In this document: positions 58,046 to 64,000 of the stretch, piece by piece
How positions within the stretch are numbered: the first letter of the stretch is position 1
How the letters are laid out: each line of letters begins with the position of its first letter
DNA from: Glaciecola punicea ACAM 611
GTDB taxonomy: Bacteria; Pseudomonadota; Gammaproteobacteria; Enterobacterales; Alteromonadaceae
DNA: 64,000 bases
Direction: 5' to 3'
NCBI RefSeq assembly: GCF_000252165.1
Contig: NZ_BAET01000007.1
Coordinates: forward strand, 372,001-436,000
Translations under genes and position numbers: made by a program
Notes under the pieces: generated by a model
Told to the model about the DNA's origin: nothing
Seen by the model: the letters and a program-made list of their open reading frames with translations, nothing else
Database searches by the model: none

Positions 58046-60367
58046 ATGAAGAACACTTTATTAGTCACCAAACGAGACGGGGCACAAGAACCAATCGATC
58101 TTGAAAAAATTCACAAAGTCGTTACTTGGGCCGCAAGAGGATTAGAGGATGTATCCGTTTCTCAAGTAGAAATAAAAGCGCAAATTCAATTTTATAACGG
58201 CATTAAAACCGCTGAAATACATGAGACATTGATCAAGTCGGCCGCTGATTTAATCAGTCCTGAAACGCCTGACTACCAATATTTATCCGCGCGCTTAGCC
58301 ATTTTTCACTTGCGAAAAAAGGCTTATGGACAATATGAGCCTCCACACCTTTTCAAACAAGTTAAATCAATGGTTGAAAAAGGCAAATATGATAAGCATT
58401 TGCTAGAAGACTATACCGAACAAGAATTCAATGACATGAATGATTTCATTGAGCATTCTCGAGACCTAAACTTCAGCTATGCCGCTGTAAAACAGCTTGA
58501 AGGTAAATATCTTGTTCAGAATCGCGTAAATGGCGAAATCTATGAAAGTGCGCAGTTTTTATACCTACTGGTAGCGGCTTGCTTGTTTGCAAAATATGAC
58601 AAATCCGAGCGCCTAGGTTATGTTAAGCGCTTTTATGACGCCTCTTCTATGTTTAAGCTCTCGTTGCCCACGCCCATTATGGCTGGCGTAAGAACACCGA
58701 CTAGGCAGTTCAGTTCGTGTGTGCTTATTGAAGCAGGTGACAGCCTGGATTCTATTAATGCAACGGCTAGTGCCATCGTAAAGTATGTTAGTCAGCGTGC
58801 TGGCATTGGTATCAACGCCGGTCGCATAAGAGCACTTGGCAGTCCTATACGCGGCGGAGAAGCATTTCATACTGGCTGTATTCCGTTTTACAAGCATTTT
58901 CAAACTGCCGTAAAGAGTTGTTCACAAGGCGGCGTTCGCGGCGGTGCAGCCACCCTATTCTATCCCATTTGGCATTTAGAAGTTGAATCGTTGTTGGTGT
59001 TAAAGAACAACCGCGGTGTTGAAGAAAACCGCGTTAGGCATCTTGATTACGGTGTACAGTGTAATAAACTTATGTACACGCGTATGTTGAAAGGTGGTGA
59101 CATTACCTTATTTAGCCCATCAGACACGCCGGGTTTATATGATGCTTTTTTTGCTGATCAAGAAGAGTTTGAGCGCCTGTATGTGCAATATGAAAATGAC
59201 GACAGTATCCGTAAGAAACGCGTCAAGGCGATAGATTTATTTAGTCAGTTTATGCAAGAGCGTGCAAACACTGGGCGCATTTATTTACAAAACGTCGACC
59301 ACTGTAATACACACAGCCCGTTTAATCCAAAGTTAGCGCCGGTAAGACAAAGTAACCTGTGTTTGGAGATTGCACTGCCCACTAAGCCGCTGCAGCATAT
59401 AAATGATCCTGAGGGTGAAATAGCGCTGTGTACGTTATCTGCGTTCAATTTAGGGGAGATTAAAAGCCTTGACGACCTTGAAGAATTAGCCGATTTATCA
59501 GTGCGTGCATTAGATAGCCTTCTCGATTATCAAGACTATCCTGTTCCCGCAGCCTTGAATGCAACGATTGGCCGTCGTACTTTAGGCATAGGCGTAATTA
59601 ACTTTGCTTACTATTTGGCCAAAAATGGGGTCAAGTATTCAGATTCAAGCGCTAACGGCCTAGTACATAGAACATTTGAGGCAATTCAATATTATTTACT
59701 CAAAGCCTCTAATAACTTAGCAAAAGAGAAAGGCGCTTGCCCTAAGTTCAATGAAACCACCTATTCACAAGGCTTAATGCCAATTGATACCTACAAGAAA
59801 GATGTAGATAAAATTTGCGATGAGCCTTTGCACTACGACTGGGATACGTTGCGCGCTGATATAGTCAAGCACGGATTACGTAACAGTACCTTGTCTGCAT
59901 TAATGCCATCAGAGACATCTTCACAAATCTCTAACGCCACCAATGGAATTGAGCCACCGCGTGGTTTTATTAGCGTTAAGCAAAGCAAAGACGGCATACT
60001 TAAGCAGGTAGTACCTGAATTTAAACGTTTGCGTAATGACTACGAACTCATGTGGGACCTTCCCTCAAATGATGGATACTTACAGCTTGTGGCCATAATG
60101 CAGAAGTTTATTGATCAAACAATCTCTGCTAACACTAGTTATGATCCAGGTAAGTTTGAAGGCGGCATGGTGCCGATGAAGGTCTTATTAAAAGACTTAC
60201 TAACCACCTATAAGCTTGGCATAAAGACCCTTTACTATCACAATACCAGGGACGGAGCCTCAGATAAGTCTGACGCTGAGATGGAAATAGACGAACAAAA
60301 TGCCAAAGATTTAGAGGTTATTATTGAAGATGATGATGACTGCGAAGGCGGGGCTTGTAAAATATAG
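58046..60367 (+). CDS. nrdA: Ribonucleoside-diphosphate reductase class Ia, alpha subunit
   Basis: Makes deoxyribonucleotides with NrdB. The 773-residue protein has an N-terminal ATP-cone (residues 5-95), active-site Cys in RQFSSCVLIEAGDSLDSI, radical Cys in QSNLCLEIALPTKPL, and the second disulfide Cys in LCTLSAFNLG. The C-terminal shuttle pair is CEGGACKI. Length is normal. Confidence 0.97.
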   Translation: MKNTLLVTKRDGAQEPIDLEKIHKVVTWAARGLEDVSVSQVEIKAQIQFYNGIKTAEIHETLIKSAADLISPETPDYQYLSARLAIFHLRKKAYGQYEPPHLFKQVKSMVEKGKYDKHLLEDYTEQEFNDMNDFIEHSRDLNFSYAAVKQLEGKYLVQNRVNGEIYESAQFLYLLVAACLFAKYDKSERLGYVKRFYDASSMFKLSLPTPIMAGVRTPTRQFSSCVLIEAGDSLDSINATASAIVKYVSQRAGIGINAGRIRALGSPIRGGEAFHTGCIPFYKHFQTAVKSCSQGGVRGGAATLFYPIWHLEVESLLVLKNNRGVEENRVRHLDYGVQCNKLMYTRMLKGGDITLFSPSDTPGLYDAFFADQEEFERLYVQYENDDSIRKKRVKAIDLFSQFMQERANTGRIYLQNVDHCNTHSPFNPKLAPVRQSNLCLEIALPTKPLQHINDPEGEIALCTLSAFNLGEIKSLDDLEELADLSVRALDSLLDYQDYPVPAALNATIGRRTLGIGVINFAYYLAKNGVKYSDSSANGLVHRTFEAIQYYLLKASNNLAKEKGACPKFNETTYSQGLMPIDTYKKDVDKICDEPLHYDWDTLRADIVKHGLRNSTLSALMPSETSSQISNATNGIEPPRGFISVKQSKDGILKQVVPEFKRLRNDYELMWDLPSNDGYLQLVAIMQKFIDQTISANTSYDPGKFEGGMVPMKVLLKDLLTTYKLGIKTLYYHNTRDGASDKSDAEMEIDEQNAKDLEVIIEDDDDCEGGACKI

Positions 60368-60484
60368 GGAACTTTTAAAGCCGCTTATTTAAGTTGCTTT
60401 AATCGAAATAAAAACACCTTACGTAAACACCATTAAATTCGATATAAATTTAATGTTTAACTACTAGGCATCATTGAGACTATT

Positions 60485-61615
60485 ATGAGATATACTACTT
60501 TTAATCAAAAAACCATCGACACCATGATAGAGCCGATGTTTTTCGGTAATTCAGTTAACGTGGCTAGATATGACCAACAAAAACACCCTATTTTCGAAAA
60601 ATTAATAGAAAAACAGATTTCATTTTTTTGGCGTCCTGAAGAAGTCGACGTCAGTAAAGATAGAGTCGATTTTGGTAAGCTAAGCGATGCCGAAAAGCAT
60701 ATCTTTATTTCGAACCTGAAATACCAAACTTTGTTGGACTCAATACAAGGTAGATCGCCTAACATTGCATTTTTGCCTATCATTTCTTTACCTGAGTTAG
60801 AAACGTGGGTCGAGACCTGGTCTTTTTTCGAGACTATCCACTCTCGTTCCTACACACACATATTGCGTAACTTATTCTCTGACCCCAGTGAAATTTTTGA
60901 TGACATTGTTGTGAACGAAGAAATAAAACGCAGAGCTACCGATATTTCAAAGTATTATGATGATTTAATATTTGCCACGCAGCTATTTCAAACAAGAGGC
61001 GAAGGCACGTACGAAGTAGAAGGTGAAAATCACGTTATTACTATGCGAGAGCTGAAGAAAAAACTGTTTTTGTGTATGAACTCAGTTAACGCCTTAGAAG
61101 CGATACGTTTTTATGTGTCATTTGCGTGTACTTTCGCCTTTGCTGAGCGCGAATTAATGGAAGGCAATTCGAAAATTATTCGCTTAATTGCGCGCGACGA
61201 AAATATTCACTTAACCAGCACTCAGCATATATTAAATCTATGGGCAAAAGGTAAAGACGATCCTGAAATGGCAGAGATAGCACTTGAGTGCAAAGATCAG
61301 GCAAGAGAAATATTTTTAACGGCCGTTCATCAAGAAAAAGAATGGGCTAAATATCTATTCAAAGACGGCTCTATGCTAGGCTTAAACGAAGAGATCTTAA
61401 GTAGTTATGTAGAGTTTATTGCTAATCAGAGAATGGCTGCCATTGGTCTTAAACCTGAGTTTGAAATCAAAAGTAACCCACTACCTTGGATGAACAACTA
61501 TTTAAGTTCAGACAACGTGCAGGTTGCACCACAAGAGGTTGAAGTGAGTTCTTATTTGGTATCGCAAATTAATGCCGAAGTAAGCTCAGACGACTTTACG
61601 GATTTTGACCTGTAA
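60485..61615 (+). CDS. nrdB: Ribonucleoside-diphosphate reductase class Ia, beta subunit
   Basis: Di-iron protein holding the tyrosyl radical. The 376-residue protein has iron ligands in [18 protein letters not shown] (with the radical Tyr in HSRSYTHI) and in [20 protein letters not shown] followed by IHLTSTQH. The C-terminal tail ([10 protein letters not shown]) binds NrdA. It lies 117 bp after nrdA in the same operon. Confidence 0.97.
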   Translation: MRYTTFNQKTIDTMIEPMFFGNSVNVARYDQQKHPIFEKLIEKQISFFWRPEEVDVSKDRVDFGKLSDAEKHIFISNLKYQTLLDSIQGRSPNIAFLPIISLPELETWVETWSFFETIHSRSYTHILRNLFSDPSEIFDDIVVNEEIKRRATDISKYYDDLIFATQLFQTRGEGTYEVEGENHVITMRELKKKLFLCMNSVNALEAIRFYVSFACTFAFAERELMEGNSKIIRLIARDENIHLTSTQHILNLWAKGKDDPEMAEIALECKDQAREIFLTAVHQEKEWAKYLFKDGSMLGLNEEILSSYVEFIANQRMAAIGLKPEFEIKSNPLPWMNNYLSSDNVQVAPQEVEVSSYLVSQINAEVSSDDFTDFDL

Positions 61616-61644
61616 TTAATTGCTACATCTTCTAATCGTTATAA

Positions 61645-61680
61645 GTCTAATAAGCTCATATAAATATGGGCTTATTAGAC
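61645..61680. other. Strong hairpin between nrdB and the ferredoxin gene
   Basis: GTCTAATAAGCTCATAT and ATATGGGCTTATTAGAC are 17 bp arms with one mismatch and a 2-base loop. No T-run. It may stop part of the transcripts or protect the nrdAB mRNA so that less ferredoxin is made than NrdB. Confidence 0.65.
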
Positions 61681-61710
61681 CGTTTAACTGTTTCAGGATA
61701 GTTTAAAAAT

Positions 61711-61998
61711 TTGAAGAATTCTCTCACCATAACAGACACTACGCGCATTAAATCAATCAGCATTGGTGGAAAGGTAATTGAAACGCACGAAGGTGAATCT
61801 GTATTAGAAACCTTAGAGCGTCAGAATATTGAAGTTAACTATAACTGTAGGGAAGGATTTTGCGGCGTTTGCAGGACAAAACTGCTAAGCGGATCAGTCG
61901 ATTATCGTATTGAGCCTTTAGCGTTTATAGACGATGACGAAATATTAAGCTGTTGCACGGTCCCTACTTCCGACATTAGCATAAAATTTGAATACTAG
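61711..61998 (+). CDS. yfaE: YfaE-like 2Fe-2S ferredoxin (NrdB maintenance)
   Basis: Repairs or builds the NrdB cofactor in E. coli. The 95-residue plant-type ferredoxin has [19 protein letters not shown] (C-x4-C-x2-C) and a fourth Cys in [14 protein letters not shown] 61711 is the likely start, with AGGATA upstream; there is no in-frame ATG. Its stop overlaps the convergent purC stop by 4 bp. Confidence 0.92.
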   Translation: MKNSLTITDTTRIKSISIGGKVIETHEGESVLETLERQNIEVNYNCREGFCGVCRTKLLSGSVDYRIEPLAFIDDDEILSCCTVPTSDISIKFEY

Positions 61999-62711
61999 CC
62001 TATATCCAAACCTATTCTAGCGGCTACTTCAATGTAAGACTCTACAACGGATCCTAAGCCTTGTCTGAAACGGTCCTTATCAAGCTTTTTCTTAGTTTCT
62101 TTGTCCCATAATCGACAGCCATCGGGAGTGAATTCATCACCTAGAATAATATCGCCATTCTCATCCGTGCCGAATTCTAATTTAAAATCTACTAATAACA
62201 TTCCGCCCGCTTCAAATATCGGCGATAGCACTTCGTTAACGGCAAATGTAAGTGATTTCATTTGAGAAATTTGTTCAGGTGTTGCCCAACCAAAAGAGGC
62301 GCAGTGTGATTCGTTTATCATTGGATCATGCAAAGCGTCATTTTTTAAGAAAAACTCGAAGGTAGGCGGCGACAGTGCAAGACCTTCTTCAACGCCCAAT
62401 CTTTTGCAAAGTGAGCCTGCAGCGTAATTTCTAATGACACACTCTACAGGGATCATATTTAGCTTCTTGACCACGCTTTGAGTATCATCAATAAGTGATT
62501 CAAGCTGTGTCTTTATACCTTTATTCTCTAGAGTTTGCATGATGAAGTTATTAAATTTATTGTTTACTTCTCCTTTTCGGCTAAGCTGCTCAATTTTTTC
62601 ACCATCAAAGGCAGATGTATCGTCCCTAAACTCGAGTATGAGTTTGTTAGCATCCTCAGTCACAAAAACCGTTTTAGCTTTTCCACGATACAGTTCAGAT
62701 ACTTTGCGCAT
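61995..62711 (-). CDS. purC: Phosphoribosylaminoimidazole-succinocarboxamide synthase
   Basis: Joins aspartate to CAIR in purine synthesis. The 238-residue SAICAR synthase has [20 protein letters not shown] at the start, [20 protein letters not shown] near residue 88, and [20 protein letters not shown] near residue 180. Follows bamC by 31 bp. Confidence 0.96.
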   Translation of the reverse strand: MRKVSELYRGKAKTVFVTEDANKLILEFRDDTSAFDGEKIEQLSRKGEVNNKFNNFIMQTLENKGIKTQLESLIDDTQSVVKKLNMIPVECVIRNYAAGSLCKRLGVEEGLALSPPTFEFFLKNDALHDPMINESHCASFGWATPEQISQMKSLTFAVNEVLSPIFEAGGMLLVDFKLEFGTDENGDIILGDEFTPDGCRLWDKETKKKLDKDRFRQGLGSVVESYIEVAARIGLDIG

Positions 62712-62742
62712 GTCTACTCCACTAATATGTTGTTGTTTAGTA

Positions 62743-63846
62743 TTATATATCTAAGTTGTTAGACGCCATGTATTCTTGAAATACAGGAAAAATATCGCTT
62801 GTTTGTTTTGCATCAAAATTTACGTTTTCATCGCTTTTAAACGTGATACTCGTATTTGAACCGGCGCGTTTTACAAAAATACGGTAGTTGTCCTTTTCAA
62901 GAGGCAATGTTTCTTTACTGAAAAGACCCGACCAGAAGCCATCCTCAACACCACCGTAGAGCACAAACATTATCCCTGACGATTGATCTAAATCAATAAC
63001 ATCAAAGCCCATTTTACGTAATACCAACAATAAACGAGGCCATGCGTCGTTGTATTCTGCATTTATAATCACAGCCGGATCGCCGTCGGCGTTGACACCA
63101 AGCTCAGAACCAAAGCCGTCTCTTATTTTTTCAATTCGCTCAGACATCGCTAAACGTGCGCCAAAATCGTATTCTTCAATGATATAGTTTAAAAAATCGA
63201 CTTCGTTGGTACGCTGCGTAATAGGATCCATCTTGGAAATTATGGAACTACCATTTTCATCAACGTAATCGACTATTTCATTCGTGAGTGATGCCGTTCT
63301 GCCGTGTGGTGCAACATTAAGCGATAATTTAAATTTTTTGGCTTGTTCAATAAAGTCACTCGAGAAGGTATACCAGCTACTGTCTAATTCGGTAACCGAA
63401 ATGACCCAGTCAGTCGTGAGGGTGTTGTTGTCTCTGTCAAAACTCTCTACACCGATATTATTCTGCTCTAAATATGATAACACTTTATCCCATATGGTTT
63501 TATCGAGGGAGCGATTGTCATCAACCTGATCAAACATTACCGTAGCGCCTTCATTACCCTCTTCCACGTGCGAACCAGCTACTAAGGGTAAAACCAAACG
63601 AGGCGAACTAATTCTTACATCTCTCCCTAATAGCGCTTTAGCGCTTGTGGAGGATGCTAGCGTAGGTAAGTCGTAACGGTTTGAGCGCTGAGGCCTTTCA
63701 AGTTCCTCTGGAATTTTCAATTCAGCGCTTTGCTGTTTCACCTTCATATATTCAAAATCACCAGAAGTACGCTCTCTTGAACCTGGACTTGAGCAGGCGC
63801 TAAGCGCTAAAGCAGCGAAGATAGTAACTATAAAGTTATTTTTCAT
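62743..63846 (-). CDS. bamC: Outer-membrane assembly lipoprotein BamC (NlpB)
   Basis: Part of the BAM complex that inserts outer-membrane proteins. The 367-residue precursor has lipobox LSACSS (Cys18). It then has an extended N-terminal segment that in E. coli binds BamD, and two helix-grip domains (near residues 120-230 and 250-365, with [20 protein letters not shown]). Between dapA and purC, as in E. coli. Confidence 0.92.
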   Translation of the reverse strand: MKNNFIVTIFAALALSACSSPGSRERTSGDFEYMKVKQQSAELKIPEELERPQRSNRYDLPTLASSTSAKALLGRDVRISSPRLVLPLVAGSHVEEGNEGATVMFDQVDDNRSLDKTIWDKVLSYLEQNNIGVESFDRDNNTLTTDWVISVTELDSSWYTFSSDFIEQAKKFKLSLNVAPHGRTASLTNEIVDYVDENGSSIISKMDPITQRTNEVDFLNYIIEEYDFGARLAMSERIEKIRDGFGSELGVNADGDPAVIINAEYNDAWPRLLLVLRKMGFDVIDLDQSSGIMFVLYGGVEDGFWSGLFSKETLPLEKDNYRIFVKRAGSNTSITFKSDENVNFDAKQTSDIFPVFQEYMASNNLDI

Positions 63847-63852
63847 GTGGTT

Positions 63853-64000
63853 TTATATTAATCCTAGTTCTTTTAATTCTTGTTCGATACTCAATTGATG
63901 ATTTAGTTCAGGCAAAATCATCGGTAAACGTAAAAATGGAGACGACATTTTGTTCATTTTATACAATGCCCATTTGGGTAAAACGGGGTTTGGTTCTAAA
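63853..64000 (-). CDS. dapA: 4-hydroxy-tetrahydrodipicolinate synthase, C-terminal end
   Basis: The reverse strand reads 48 codons to a TAA at 63853: EPNPVLPKWALYKMNK, then PFLRLPMILPELNHQL and a helical tail, the usual end of DapA (EPNPIPVKWAL). The start lies beyond the window. DapA makes the first lysine-specific intermediate. Position before bamC supports the call. Confidence 0.9.
   Translation of the reverse strand, partial: LEPNPVLPKWALYKMNKMSSPFLRLPMILPELNHQLSIEQELKELGLI

Overview
The window comes from a gammaproteobacterial chromosome, most likely Alteromonadales (Glaciecola, Paraglaciecola or Alteromonas-like). This is inferred from gene order: uvrY-uvrC-pgsA-tRNA(Gly,Cys,Leu), ftsK-lolA-rarA-crcB-serS, tusDCBE, serC-aroA-cmk-rpsA-ihfB-lapA-lapB-pyrF, gyrA divergent from ubiG, nrdAB with a small ferredoxin, and dapA-bamC-purC. 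No species-level assignment is possible from the sequence alone.

Layout. Positions 1-5593 are core: a cut membrane-protein gene, a LysE-type exporter, a sulfurtransferase, three tRNAs, pgsA, uvrC and uvrY, all on the minus strand. Positions 5831-35805 are a roughly 30 kb integrated island in the 3' end of tRNA-Ser(TGA), bounded by a perfect 14 bp direct repeat of the tRNA end. Positions 35792-64000 return to core: tRNA-Ser, a YccA-type membrane protein, the tus sulfur relay, serS, crcB, rarA, lolA, ftsK, ald, pyrF, lapAB, ihfB, rpsA, cmk, aroA, serC, gyrA, ubiG, nrdAB-ferredoxin, purC, bamC and the end of dapA.

The island has three zones. (1) 5.8-10.1 kb is an integration/replication module: P4-type integrase, a coupled unknown gene, an AlpA-like regulator, a small Cys-rich protein, a small unknown protein and a RepA-like hexameric helicase, followed by a long palindrome. 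(2) 10.2-25.6 kb is a mosaic of accessory genes and debris. It holds proteins built from tandem repeats (two Sel1 proteins, a MORN protein with 21 full repeats, an ankyrin-serine protease lipoprotein, an NEY-motif secreted family), an ASCH/PUA-like HNH nuclease, two fused IS66 ends, gene remnants, and several units that look like integron gene cassettes with their own attC sites but no integron integrase. (3) 25.6-35.5 kb is a defence module read on the minus strand: helix-turn-helix protein, SNF2-type helicase, DUF4391 protein, type III methyltransferase (Mod) and type III restriction subunit (Res). It is preceded by a decayed 5' fragment of what looks like a type ISP restriction-modification gene.

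How it works together (inference). The integrase and AlpA-like protein would control integration and excision at tRNA-Ser; the helicase module may let the excised form replicate. The type III system with its two extra genes is the main recognisable payload. The middle zone behaves like a landing area for cassettes and insertion sequences.
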